A stretch of DNA of 64,000 nucleotides, taken from Pirellula sp. SH-Sr6A (GTDB lineage Bacteria; Planctomycetota; Planctomycetia; Pirellulales; Pirellulaceae). The stretch lies in the NCBI RefSeq assembly GCF_001610875.1, contig NZ_CP011272.1:3701988-3765987 (forward strand), read 5' to 3'. Positions 9,475-18,808 of the stretch are shown piece after piece. How positions within the stretch are numbered: the first letter of the stretch is position 1; every line of letters begins with the position of its first letter. Position numbers and translations under genes: made by a program. The notes under the pieces were generated by a model. That model ran no database searches and had not been told where the DNA came from. It saw only the letters and a list, made by a program, of their open reading frames with translations.

Positions 9475-10698
9475 TTAAGATCCCGCCACGTTGCCGTGAG
9501 CGGATGAATCGCGATGAAGCTCGAGGATACTCACTTCGGGGGGGCATCCCCACCGGTAAGGGTGGACACCCGAAAGCCCTCGACTGACGTGCATGAGCGT
9601 CTCGGAGATCTCAAAAACGCCGGACGCATATCGACTCCCATACCAACTTGGTGCGACCACAGGTCCGATGGCAGGGAATCGAATTTGGCCACCGTGGGTA
9701 TGACCGCATAACAACAATCGGCACCCCATCTGGACGCCCCATTGAAATTGATCTGGTGAGTGGGAGACCCCGATGACCCATTCGTTCTCAGTGGGCGATG
9801 TTCCCCTCGCCTCGGAATCTCGGTGCCTTGGGTCGGTTCTTTGAAACCATGGGCGCTCGTTTCCCACCAGTCGCAAGGTCGTGTTGCCTCGCTGGACTCG
9901 ATGGATTCTGCAGCCTACATCGATCCATCCCAATCGGTCCATTCTCTCGCAGACCTGCGATGGATCCGCCAAGCGTTTGTCGTGGTTACCCAAAACAAAC
10001 AGTTTCCCCAAAGGTGCCTCGAGACCTCCCAAAACGCCCTCCATGTCGTCGAGAGCGTGCGCGTAATCGACGATATCTCCGGCGATGACGATCAACTCAG
10101 GACGCTTGGATTGAATCCAATCGAACGCGCGGTGGTAGTAGCGATGGGTCATCTGCCCGGTGAGGTGAATGTCGGACAAGTGAGCGATACGAAGTCCAAT
10201 CAAGTCCGGTGGCAATCCCTCGAGCTGCAGTCTCTTGACGTTGGCTTCCGTCCATGCGATCTCGTTGCGAGGGAGCTTTGCCATCCTCGCAAACTTCCGT
10301 CCCCGTATCAGCTTGCCATGGGGATCGCGATCTTTCCAAAGGACTCGTTCCTGGGTCGATTCACGATGGTGGGCCTGCGCGAATTGCGGTCTCGCTTCTA
10401 ACCAAAAGGGGGCCATCACTAATGCGAAGACGGCAACGAGCCCAGCGTAAACCTTGCTGATACCCTGCCACGATCCGAAATCGTACCATCGAATCAGAAA
10501 GTCACCGCAGTAGATTTCCCATGCGAGGATGGCTGCGGGAATGGCGATTCCGAGAAGCAAGATTCCTTTCTCCAACCGCTTGATCGTCACGCGTCGGAGT
10601 CCGGTGGAGTTCAAGACGTTGTAGGAGGTCACCACCAAACCGGCATGTCCGATTGCCGCAATCGCCAGTAGCATGAGTGTTGCGAGCAATCCCATCAT
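9475..10698 (-). CDS. Membrane-anchored metallophosphoesterase (YkuE/YaeI-like)
   Basis: A 407-residue protein. Three hydrophobic segments (about residues 3-25, 45-62 and 83-100) anchor it, followed by a calcineurin-like phosphoesterase domain. All five metal-binding blocks are visible: AHLSDIHLTG, VIAGDIVDY, VLGNHDKR, GVSHSPDQF and LLCGHTHGGQIRFP. The spacing matches the YkuE/YaeI group that acts on phospholipid or UDP-sugar-lipid headgroups, but the substrate is not predictable from this. The C-terminal GLSGVHPYRWGCPPEVSILEL is typical of the group. It follows the PAS-GAF-receiver gene on the same strand with a 69-base gap, so the two may share a transcript. Confidence 0.85.
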   Translation of the reverse strand: MMGLLATLMLLAIAAIGHAGLVVTSYNVLNSTGLRRVTIKRLEKGILLLGIAIPAAILAWEIYCGDFLIRWYDFGSWQGISKVYAGLVAVFALVMAPFWLEARPQFAQAHHRESTQERVLWKDRDPHGKLIRGRKFARMAKLPRNEIAWTEANVKRLQLEGLPPDLIGLRIAHLSDIHLTGQMTHRYYHRAFDWIQSKRPELIVIAGDIVDYAHALDDMEGVLGGLEAPLGKLFVLGNHDKRLADPSQVCERMDRLGWIDVGCRIHRVQRGNTTLRLVGNERPWFQRTDPRHRDSEARGTSPTENEWVIGVSHSPDQFQWGVQMGCRLLLCGHTHGGQIRFPAIGPVVAPSWYGSRYASGVFEISETLMHVSRGLSGVHPYRWGCPPEVSILELHRDSSAHGNVAGS

Positions 10699-10767
10699 CC
10701 GTGATGCGACCTATTCCTGCAGAAGGCTGGAGGCTCCACCACCGATGCTCCGGCCACTACCACCTGC

Positions 10768-12363
10768 TTAAGCACTCTCTGCGGGTGGTTCCGTAGGAGC
10801 GCTGCTAGGTTCCGGCCGATAATCGATGAGAGTTTCCGTGACAAACAACAACTGTTCCAAGCGGAACGGTTTATACAGAATGGCTTTCGGATGCAATCCG
10901 GCCTGTCTCGCTTTGACGATGGAATGACCAGGATCGTAACCAAATCCCGTCATGAGTGCCATCGGCACATGCTCCATGAGCTTTTGCAATCGGATCATGA
11001 GCTGGTAGCCGGAGTAGTCCGGAAGCTTGATGTCGGCGATGATGAGCTGATAGGGTTCGTCGAGTCCGGCTTTGACCATGGCGACCGCTTCATCGCCGCA
11101 GTGGGCTGTTTCAACTACGCAACCATACCGTTCCAGCAACGCGTGAGCCTGCAGTAGGACTTGCTCGTCGGCATCGACAACGAGAATTCGCTTGCCACGC
11201 AATTTGGCGTATCCCTCGATCGTGGGTCCTCCGACGGGGCTCACATCGGCAGGTGCCATCGATTGGCCAATCGACTGGATCGACTTTCGAACCGAGCGCG
11301 CCTTGGACAATACACTTCGCAACCGCAGGACGGTATCGGGGTCGTGCCCGATATACTTCTCCATCAAGTGGACTGCATCGAGTAGTAGCGCATCGATCGG
11401 CAACGCAATCGCCGCATGGATCGCTTCAAAGCTCTGATGGGCGGCGTCGTTTCGCTGGGCGACAAGGAGCTCGAGTGTATTCAACGCTACGGCGACATCG
11501 CGTGCGAAGATCTCCAAGAACTGTTGATCGCTCAAGGAGAAGGAGTCGAGTTTTGGGCTCTCGACATTGATCGTTCCGATGACAGTGTCGTGCAACAGAA
11601 TAGGCACGGTCAGCGAGCTTCGGGCCCCTTTGAATGCCTCCAAGTACATCGGGTCTTTCGTCGTGTCCCGGCAAAGATAGCTGTGGCCACTCGCAGCCAC
11701 GTAACCGGTTACGCCGTTCCCTTGAGGGCTCGCCATCAACCGACGGTCTGCGGCGATCTGATCGATCCCCACCGATAGAAGAGGAATCAAGTCCCCTGTG
11801 GTCTGTTCCAGCAATCGGATCTCGATCACTTCGACATTGAGCAAGTCCTGCGTGTAGTGGCGGATATTGTCTTTCAAGAGCTCGATGCGCTGATCGACAT
11901 CCATCAAAAAGATTTCGTCCGGTTTCAAATCGGTAAGCTTTGCCCCGGCTTGGTGGATCGCGGCAAGCTTCTGCTCTTGCAAGATCTCTTCGGTGACATC
12001 GCTGAGAGTTACCACCACCTTTTCGGTCTTCGATGCCCCGGCCGCGGTATTGTGCAAAGGGGCCGCGTGCACATGGTAGTAATGACCGGTCTGGGTTTGG
12101 AATGTCGAAGTGGCTTGATTGCCGCTCAAGAAACAGGTTTGAAGCGGACACGCCTCGGTCCCCATCAACTCGGGGTTCGCGAGCGCCGAGTAGAAGTTCT
12201 CGCCCGTGCGACTGACACCCCCGGTCCACTGCTCAAAGCACTGGTTCGCCCATAAGATCGACATGTCCGAGCCGATCATCGCGACCCCTTCCGGGAGACA
12301 GTTCAATATGTCCTCGGCAGCAACGCCTGCTACGCTGATTTTTGCCACCCCAACCTCCAACAT
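10768..12363 (-). CDS. PAS-GAF-receiver signalling protein
   Basis: A 531-residue cytoplasmic protein with three recognisable modules. A PAS domain covers residues about 15-130 (LPEGVAMIGSDMSILWANQCFEQWTG, written here only in part as NCLPEGVAMIGSD, with a Cys-containing EACPLQTCFLSG). A GAF domain spans about 155-305 (GVTGYVAASGHSYLCRD, SSLTVPILLHDTVIGTINVES). A C-terminal receiver spans about 395-515 with the acidic start ILVVDADEQ, phospho-acceptor Asp in IIADIKLPDYSGYQ, Thr in ALMTGFG and Lys in ILYKPF. No histidine kinase, GGDEF or helix-turn-helix domain is present. It probably senses a ligand or redox state and is phosphorylated by an unlinked kinase, a phosphorelay role that is inferred only. 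Confidence 0.85.
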   Translation of the reverse strand: MLEVGVAKISVAGVAAEDILNCLPEGVAMIGSDMSILWANQCFEQWTGGVSRTGENFYSALANPELMGTEACPLQTCFLSGNQATSTFQTQTGHYYHVHAAPLHNTAAGASKTEKVVVTLSDVTEEILQEQKLAAIHQAGAKLTDLKPDEIFLMDVDQRIELLKDNIRHYTQDLLNVEVIEIRLLEQTTGDLIPLLSVGIDQIAADRRLMASPQGNGVTGYVAASGHSYLCRDTTKDPMYLEAFKGARSSLTVPILLHDTVIGTINVESPKLDSFSLSDQQFLEIFARDVAVALNTLELLVAQRNDAAHQSFEAIHAAIALPIDALLLDAVHLMEKYIGHDPDTVLRLRSVLSKARSVRKSIQSIGQSMAPADVSPVGGPTIEGYAKLRGKRILVVDADEQVLLQAHALLERYGCVVETAHCGDEAVAMVKAGLDEPYQLIIADIKLPDYSGYQLMIRLQKLMEHVPMALMTGFGYDPGHSIVKARQAGLHPKAILYKPFRLEQLLFVTETLIDYRPEPSSAPTEPPAESA

Positions 12364-12708
12364 TTCGTCGAAAGGGTTTGCTGCTCGACCCTAGCCAAGT
12401 TCCATCACGCTATCTCTTCAAATATAAAAGACTCCCCCTTTGGAGCAACTCGGATGTTGAATTCTATTGAAATCTACGTGAAATTCAGTCGCTTTTTTTC
12501 CAGCGCTCTCGAAGGCTTCGACGCGCTTTGAGGGTGTTAAGACGGGGTGTTTGCATCATCTTTGTCTTGTAACAACTTGTTAGCATTAGACTTTACAATG
12601 ACCCCTCCCCGACGGTCCGCGTCTCTCCCTTTCCTCACAATCAGCATTGGGTCGCCTTTAAGTGTCTCTCAATGTGATTTAACCACCCAATGATCGGAGC
12701 AGCATCCT
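12364..12708. other. Divergent intergenic region, no gene seen
   Basis: About 345 bases separate the start of the minus-strand PAS-GAF-receiver gene from the plus-strand FG-GAP gene. It is more AT-rich than the flanks. A possible -10 hexamer TACAAT lies at 12594-12599 for the plus-strand gene, without a convincing -35 element at standard spacing. No coding potential, RNA gene or strong hairpin was found. It must hold promoters for both directions. Confidence 0.5.
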
Positions 12709-13956
12709 ATGAGCGATCTACTTCCCCGCGTTCGAACCCTGTCTCGCTTCCTCGCACTGATGATGTTTCCGGCGGCGATTTCTCCCGTCACGCTCCTTCA
12801 GGCAGCGGATTGGGAGGCGAAAGTCCTCCCGGTGGAACTCACCGTCGGTTATGCCGTCCGCTGTCTCGACATTTCCGGTGACGGGAAGCTCGATATCGCG
12901 ATTGCCGACTCCAAACGGTTCCTTTGGCTGGAAGCACCCGACTGGCGCGTGCATGTGATCCACGCGACCCCGCAAGCCAAAGCGGACAACGTTTGTTTCG
13001 CCCCTCACGATATCGATGGGGATGGCGACATCGACTTCGCCGTGGGCACCGATTGGCAACCGAACAACACGCGTTCAGGCGGAGCAGTGGGATGGTTGGA
13101 ATCTCCCGCCGATCCGCGCGCTCCCTGGAAACATCACCCGATTGAGTCCACGTTTCCCACCATCCATCGGATGCAATGGCTCGACCTGGATGGGGATGCT
13201 GCAGCCGAACTGGTCGTCGCACCTCTCAAAGGTCGAAACTCCCAACCACCTGGATTCGACGACCAAGGAGTCGAGTTGACTCGATTCTACGTCAAGCGTT
13301 CGAACAGCGCGGTCGCATGGTCCTCATCCATCCTGACCAAATCCTTCACGGTGATGCACAATATTCATCCCTTCCCAAGCCCATGGGACGCGGCCAAAGA
13401 AGATCTTCTCACCGCGAGCTTCGAAGGCGTGCATTGGCTTTCCCAACACTCCGATGGTTCACTGTCCAGCGTGCGACTCGGCGCGGGTCATGAAGCTGCC
13501 GCCCCTGCCCGCGGTGCGAGCGAGGTTCGGCTAGGTAGCGGTCCCGAGAATCGTCACTTCATCGCCACCATTGAGCCTTGGCATGGCAATCAAGTCGTCG
13601 TGTACGAACAGCCAGCCTCCTTTCAGTGGAAGGAATCCTCAACCCATGCTCCCTGGCCGCGCCAAGTCATCGATCGGGAGCTGAAGTGGGGACATGCGGT
13701 CGCATGCGGTAATTTCGATAACGATCCTGAAGAAGAAATTGTCATCGGGGTGCGCGACGAGGACTTGCCCCACCGATGCGGTGTCCGCGTCTACGATCGC
13801 GCCGTCAATGGCCAATGGGTTCGCCAAGCGATCGAGCCAGGGCAGGTGGCCGTCGAGGATTTGGTCCTGGCCGATCTGGACGGGGATCGCAAACTGGAAA
13901 TCGTCGCTGTGGGTCGCGCTACCAAGAATGCTGTGATCTATCGCCAGAAACCGTAA
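12709..13956 (+). CDS. Secreted FG-GAP/VCBS-repeat beta-propeller protein
   Basis: A 415-residue protein. Residues 1-33 form a signal peptide (hydrophobic core FLALMMFPAAISPVTLL, cleavage near LQAAD). The mature part carries FG-GAP/VCBS-type repeats with calcium-binding-like Asp-rich turns: CLDISGDGKLDIAIAD, HDIDGDGDIDFAVGTD, WLDLDGDAAAELVVAP, CGNFDNDPEEEIVIG and LADLDGDRKLEIVAVG. Such seven-bladed propellers are abundant in planctomycete exoproteomes and usually bind ligands or partner proteins; enzymatic activity is not implied. A GGAG ribosome site (gatcGGAGcagc) lies before the ATG. It converges on the GH2 gene with only eight bases between their stops. Confidence 0.85.
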   Translation: MSDLLPRVRTLSRFLALMMFPAAISPVTLLQAADWEAKVLPVELTVGYAVRCLDISGDGKLDIAIADSKRFLWLEAPDWRVHVIHATPQAKADNVCFAPHDIDGDGDIDFAVGTDWQPNNTRSGGAVGWLESPADPRAPWKHHPIESTFPTIHRMQWLDLDGDAAAELVVAPLKGRNSQPPGFDDQGVELTRFYVKRSNSAVAWSSSILTKSFTVMHNIHPFPSPWDAAKEDLLTASFEGVHWLSQHSDGSLSSVRLGAGHEAAAPARGASEVRLGSGPENRHFIATIEPWHGNQVVVYEQPASFQWKESSTHAPWPRQVIDRELKWGHAVACGNFDNDPEEEIVIGVRDEDLPHRCGVRVYDRAVNGQWVRQAIEPGQVAVEDLVLADLDGDRKLEIVAVGRATKNAVIYRQKP

Positions 13957-13964
13957 GCCTTGGA

Positions 13965-16900
13965 TCAATCGGCCCTCTGGACAGCCTCGCTGGCAACTTC
14001 GCGGCGCAACAGCGAGGGCTTGGATGGAGGAGGTTGTTTGGTAAGGTAAACGGGGCGGAAGACACCCCCAGCTCCTTGCCAGTCTTCCACGCGAATCGCC
14101 ATGGTAACTGTCTCCTTGCGCTCGGGAGGTAACGGGACGGCGATGGTTTGCTCGAAGGCGGTTTGTTTGGTCTCGCGATCTCCACCGCCACCGCAAAGAA
14201 CGCCATCGACATAGACCTCAAAAAGATCGTCGACTCCGGTGAAGACGACGTATCGTGCATCCTCGGGGATCGCCAATCGCTGGACGTACCAAGCCCACCC
14301 ATCGAGGCCTCCATAGCCTTGTGAGTCCCATTGCTTAGCAATTTCGATCTTCTCCGGTGCCGCATTGGCATCGATGTCGATGTGCCAACGCTTTGCGAGC
14401 CCCTCGTTCTTAGGGTCCGGTTTAAAGGTCCAGCCCTTTCGCTTCAACTCGACTTGAGGGTTTTCCAAGTCGAACTCGAACCGGGCGATGGTTTCCGCCG
14501 ACAAGGCGCGCTCGAACCTGCTTTCGATCAACGCCTTCACTCCTTGCTCGATCCAACGTTCGCAAGCAGCACCTCGTTCAGGAGAATAGGCCATCGTACT
14601 TACCCACATCTGGCCTTGGCCGACCTTCGCTCCCCAACATTGGGCGTGGATCCGCACTTCAGCGATGTCGTGGTTATCCCACAGCAATGCCCAAGACTCG
14701 ACTTCGTCCAAGTAATCGGGAGTGCGGAGAACGGGGCCACCCAGATCCATCGACTGCAAGTCGGCAGCCATGCGCGCGAGCGATTCGTCCCCCACATGCG
14801 TGCGACTGACCGCGGGTGCTCCTCGCAGGAACCAGTGATCGGATGTGATCAACGAACCGACTCCACCATCGGGGAGCAACACCAGTTTGCCACCGTTGCG
14901 AACCCAAGCCAGCAACTCCCTATCGAGCCGTCGAGCGACCGTGACCCCGGCGGTAGGAGTGTCCGAACTCCATGCACCTGCGAAGAACGTATCGAGCCGA
15001 TCTCCAAGCCGTACACCGTTAGCACTGCGGTGTCGATACCCCCGCGCGGACGAGGGGATGATCGATTCGCTATCGATGAGCCACAGATTCCAAGTGTTGG
15101 ACGCAATGGGACGATCGGAACGAGGTCCCGCGACCCAGCGAACCGAAAAGGCTTTTTTGGAAATCGGTTCCCGCCGATCGTCGGGAACCGCGTTGGGATC
15201 GATGGACCACGCAATCGTCGTCATCCCTGCCTGGCGAAGCGCATCGGCGGAGGTGATGGGTGTGGTTTCCGGCCGTTCAGGCTCCGGAACGATGGGTAGT
15301 TGGAATGTCTTCTCTCCAAACTCCATCGTCGCCACGCCGGTTTCGCCTCGCGTTTCTAGAAAATGCACCTTGCCGGAAATGGGCCCAGAGGTTCGAAAGC
15401 TTCTTCGGTCTTGCTCGGTTTCCCACGCGATGGCGCGATCGCGGTGCCAACTCCAATCGTCCGGAGTGGATTTGGGCCGATCGAAGAAGTCGATCAAGCC
15501 CATGGAGGCGAACGGGAAATCGCGAATCACGCTGACGGTATATCCTTGGCGCGGCATTTGAAAGCGGTACCGCTCGATTTGAAATTTCCGCATCTCCATC
15601 GCATAGGAAAAGGAGGAGGTCGGGTCGAATCTCTCCCCGAGATAGTTCTCCATGCGTTGGATGGCGGGTTCGAGCTGGCCGGCGGACAAAAGTAGGTGTG
15701 GCATTTCAGGCATCGGTGCAGACTTTGGTTTTGAAAACCACGTGTCGGCCGCGATCGCTTCTCCGAGAACCAGCGGTTTGGGGTCGCGCTGCGCGATGTG
15801 ATCTTCCAATCGCTGCAGGGTCTGTTTCCACGTATGGTTGTTTCCGTAGGGATGGTCATCGTAAATGTCGTGTACGCGGTGCCAACCGATCCAGCTGCTA
15901 TCGTCTTCGATGATCGCGCTGGGGATCGCGCGGTGCGCGGAATCGTATAACTCCCGCACAACATCGATATCCGCCGAATGACCCGTCTCGCAGGTCAAGC
16001 TTCGGAGGATGACCGACGGATGATTGCGATCGTAGGCGAAAAACTCTTCATATTCCTGGACCAGCGGAGTCAGAAACTCTTTGGTGAGTTTTGGATGCCA
16101 GGTAGGGTATTCCATCCAAGCCAACATGCCCATCTCATCGCATAGCTCGAAGTAACGCTTGGGTGGTACCCAAAGGCAAAACTTCATCATGTTGAATCCT
16201 CGTTCCTTCGCGAACTGAAGCTCCCGTCGCATCCATGTTTCATCCGATGTGGGGCAGAGGCGAGGTGGGGCATATCCCCAGTTCAAAACGCCGCGCAGGA
16301 TCATGGGCTCACCGTTGAGGTAAATCTCTCTCCCTCTCGTTTCGACACGCCGGATCGCGCTCTGAAAGCGATAGCGATCGATCATGCGTTGCGATTTTTT
16401 TTCTCTTAGGAGCACTTCAAAGGGATATTGAACGGGCGTTTGCGGTGACCACTTCGTCCACGGATCCGAAGCCGGCCGCGTTCGTCGAAACTCCACCTGC
16501 ATTTCTTGCGACGAGAGATCCTGCCACTCAGTCTGTTCGTCGTCGTAGCCCAATTCCTTCAGTCCGACCTCCCAGATCGCAGCGTTATTATCAATGCCTT
16601 GCACCGAAGTTCTCACGGTCAGCGACTCGTCGGTCCATCCGCCAGCGAAAAGAGTGAGGTCATCCAGGAAAGCAGGACCCGTGGTTTGAATGAGCGAGAC
16701 CGGTTTCCAGATCCCACCGAAATGTGGAATGAAGATTGGTAGGAAGCCCTGCGTGTTATGTCCTACTTTTTCATCGACCTCGACGGTTAGAACGGCGTTG
16801 GGTTGGTAACGTTCGGTGATATCGATCCGGAAGGGTGTCCAGCCCCCGAGGTGTTCACCGATAGGCTCGCCGTTCAGCCGAATAACTGCATGGGTGGCGA

Positions 16901-17192
16901 CCGTTTCGAAGTGCAGGAGCAGGCGACCGGTCTGGTGAAGAGGCTCTAGGGCAGGTAGCTGGATTTCGTAGGTTGCCATGCCATCGAACGAATCCCCGAG
17001 GGTCGCTTCCCACGAATTATTTGTATCGATGGAATGCCAAACTTCCGTTCCCTTGGTTTTCACTTTCCAACCGGTTAATTCGTGAGCCCTTCGCAAAGGT
17101 GTTTTCGCGGCCCGATCCGGGGATTGTGCCAAAGCAGGAACGGGAATGGAGAAGAGGGCGAAACAGACAATGAGTCGAAGGAGCGATGGCAT
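13965..17192 (-). CDS. Secreted glycoside hydrolase family 2 enzyme
   Basis: A 1075-residue exported protein. The signal peptide covers residues 1-22 (LLRLIVCFALFSIPVPALAQ). A sugar-binding jelly-roll domain follows (residues about 60-180; WTPFRIDITERYQPNAVLTVEVDE), then an immunoglobulin-like domain and a TIM barrel. The acid/base Glu402 sits in NHPSVILRSLTCETGHS, which matches the GH2 NHPSV...NE consensus, and the nucleophile Glu478 sits in LVLGEAIA. The barrel motif MILRGVLNWGY also fits. Beyond about residue 620 come further beta-sandwich and a C-terminal jelly-roll (ARYVVFTGVDDLFEVYVDG). The likely activity is a beta-glycosidase (galactosidase, mannosidase or glucuronidase); specificity is not decidable. 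It points to polysaccharide degradation. Confidence 0.87.
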   Translation of the reverse strand: MPSLLRLIVCFALFSIPVPALAQSPDRAAKTPLRRAHELTGWKVKTKGTEVWHSIDTNNSWEATLGDSFDGMATYEIQLPALEPLHQTGRLLLHFETVATHAVIRLNGEPIGEHLGGWTPFRIDITERYQPNAVLTVEVDEKVGHNTQGFLPIFIPHFGGIWKPVSLIQTTGPAFLDDLTLFAGGWTDESLTVRTSVQGIDNNAAIWEVGLKELGYDDEQTEWQDLSSQEMQVEFRRTRPASDPWTKWSPQTPVQYPFEVLLREKKSQRMIDRYRFQSAIRRVETRGREIYLNGEPMILRGVLNWGYAPPRLCPTSDETWMRRELQFAKERGFNMMKFCLWVPPKRYFELCDEMGMLAWMEYPTWHPKLTKEFLTPLVQEYEEFFAYDRNHPSVILRSLTCETGHSADIDVVRELYDSAHRAIPSAIIEDDSSWIGWHRVHDIYDDHPYGNNHTWKQTLQRLEDHIAQRDPKPLVLGEAIAADTWFSKPKSAPMPEMPHLLLSAGQLEPAIQRMENYLGERFDPTSSFSYAMEMRKFQIERYRFQMPRQGYTVSVIRDFPFASMGLIDFFDRPKSTPDDWSWHRDRAIAWETEQDRRSFRTSGPISGKVHFLETRGETGVATMEFGEKTFQLPIVPEPERPETTPITSADALRQAGMTTIAWSIDPNAVPDDRREPISKKAFSVRWVAGPRSDRPIASNTWNLWLIDSESIIPSSARGYRHRSANGVRLGDRLDTFFAGAWSSDTPTAGVTVARRLDRELLAWVRNGGKLVLLPDGGVGSLITSDHWFLRGAPAVSRTHVGDESLARMAADLQSMDLGGPVLRTPDYLDEVESWALLWDNHDIAEVRIHAQCWGAKVGQGQMWVSTMAYSPERGAACERWIEQGVKALIESRFERALSAETIARFEFDLENPQVELKRKGWTFKPDPKNEGLAKRWHIDIDANAAPEKIEIAKQWDSQGYGGLDGWAWYVQRLAIPEDARYVVFTGVDDLFEVYVDGVLCGGGGDRETKQTAFEQTIAVPLPPERKETVTMAIRVEDWQGAGGVFRPVYLTKQPPPSKPSLLRREVASEAVQRAD

Positions 17193-17278
17193 AGATGGTA
17201 GTTGGCGGGAGTATCATTGACGACCGGTCATTATTCTAATAGCTGACCCGGTGCATTACCTCCCACTCCTTCTTAGTT

Positions 17279-18808
17279 ATGCCGTTATCCGACACCATTC
17301 CTGCGATTCGCATTTTCCCCGCTAATCGGAATCCGGTCCTCGCATCGGACGTCCCGTCTGAGGGGGACTACGTTCTTTATTGGATGACCGCGTTTCGAAG
17401 AACCCGGTACAATTTTGCGCTCCAACGGGGAGTCGAGTGGGCCAATCGGTTGGGAAAACCATTGCTGGTCTTCGATGCCCTGCGATGCCATTACCGTTGG
17501 GCCAGCGATCGGTTTCATCGTTTTATCGTCGATAGCATGCGGGATACCGCTCGCGCAGTCATCGCGTCGAACGCATCCTACTGTTCTTATGTCGAGCCCG
17601 TGGCCAATCAGGGTCGCGGGCTCATCGAAGCATTGTCGAAGCGAGCATGTGTTCTGGTCAGCGATGATTTTCCGTGCTTCTTCCATCCGACTATGTTTCG
17701 GATGGTCGCTCCGCGAGTTCCTTGTTTGATGGAGATTGTCGATTCGAACACGATTGTTCCGATGCGGGAGATGGATCGGACTTTCACGGTGGCCCACTCC
17801 TATCGTCGCGCGATGCAAAAAGTGGTGTCGGAGACATTTCCCGTTTTTCCGCTTGAAGATCCGCTGCGTTATTTGGAATCGGCGAAGTTACCGGAACTTC
17901 CTCGTTCATGGGCCGAGCGGTATGGGTTGAAGTTGGATCGCGGTTCGCTGGAAGATTTGGAACGGATCGACGTGGGAGGACTTCCAATCGATCATGCTGT
18001 TGCCCCGACTGGCGAACCTGGAGGTGAAGTCGAGGCTCGCAAGGTGTTGGATCGGTTTGTGCGCAGGCGGCTTTCGACGTACGCAGAAGATCGCAACGAA
18101 CCGGAGAAGGCGGGATCGAGCTGGCTATCGCCCTATTTGCACTTCGGGAACATCAGCCCTCATGAAGTCTTTTTGGCAATTGCCAAGCAGACGGATTGGT
18201 CGACCAGCAAGCTTTCCAAACCGAACGGGAAGATGGAGGGCTTTTGGAATATGGGGACGGATGCCGAAGCGTTTATGGATCAGTTGATGACTTGGCGCGA
18301 GATAGGTTTCAACATGTGTGTGCGCGAACCTCATTACATGCGTTACGAATCGCTACCGGAGTGGGCTCTCGCAACTTTGGCCGATCACGCGAGCGATCGA
18401 CGTGAGAACGTCTACGATTTGGAGCAATTCGAAAAGGGAGCGACTCATGATCCTCTTTGGAATGCAGCCCAGAGGCAATTGGTCCGGGAGGGACGCATCC
18501 ACAATTACTTGCGCATGCTCTGGGGCAAAAAGATTCTCCACTGGAGCGAGTCACCGCAGGAGGCGCTTCGCATCATGATTGAGCTCAACAACAAGTACGC
18601 GTTGGATGGCCGAAACCCGAACTCCTATAGTGGAATCTTTTGGGTGCTCGGGCGTTACGATCGAGCATGGGGGCCCGAGCGACCGATTTTTGGAAAGGTT
18701 CGGTACATGACCAGCGAATCGACCGCGAGCAAGTACTCCGTCAAGAAATACATCCGCACGTATAGCGAGGATGCCGGCGGTGGGCTATTCGATCAAGGAA
18801 AGCGGTAG
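17279..18808 (+). CDS. Class II-type deoxyribodipyrimidine photolyase
   Basis: A 509-residue flavoprotein that would use light to split cyclobutane pyrimidine dimers in DNA. The N-terminal Rossmann domain reads YVLYWMTAFRRTRYNFALQRGVEWA, here quoted in part as YVLYWMTAFRRTRYNFAL, typical of class II enzymes. The FAD/DNA-binding C-terminal half contains SSWLSPYLHFGNISPHEV, RMLWGKKILHW, and the class II hallmark NKYALDGRNPNSYSGIFW followed by RPIFGKVRYM. Length is near the family value (450-500). Class I enzymes end very differently, so class II or a closely related FAD-binding cryptochrome-like branch is the better call. It ends 16 bases inside the 3' end of the convergent DUF1571 gene. Confidence 0.85.
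   Translation: MPLSDTIPAIRIFPANRNPVLASDVPSEGDYVLYWMTAFRRTRYNFALQRGVEWANRLGKPLLVFDALRCHYRWASDRFHRFIVDSMRDTARAVIASNASYCSYVEPVANQGRGLIEALSKRACVLVSDDFPCFFHPTMFRMVAPRVPCLMEIVDSNTIVPMREMDRTFTVAHSYRRAMQKVVSETFPVFPLEDPLRYLESAKLPELPRSWAERYGLKLDRGSLEDLERIDVGGLPIDHAVAPTGEPGGEVEARKVLDRFVRRRLSTYAEDRNEPEKAGSSWLSPYLHFGNISPHEVFLAIAKQTDWSTSKLSKPNGKMEGFWNMGTDAEAFMDQLMTWREIGFNMCVREPHYMRYESLPEWALATLADHASDRRENVYDLEQFEKGATHDPLWNAAQRQLVREGRIHNYLRMLWGKKILHWSESPQEALRIMIELNNKYALDGRNPNSYSGIFWVLGRYDRAWGPERPIFGKVRYMTSESTASKYSVKKYIRTYSEDAGGGLFDQGKR

Noticed and set aside
14331-15299. 322-codon plus-strand frame inside the GH2 gene
   Set aside because: The minus-strand GH2 frame is continuous and conserved here; the other frame has low-complexity composition.
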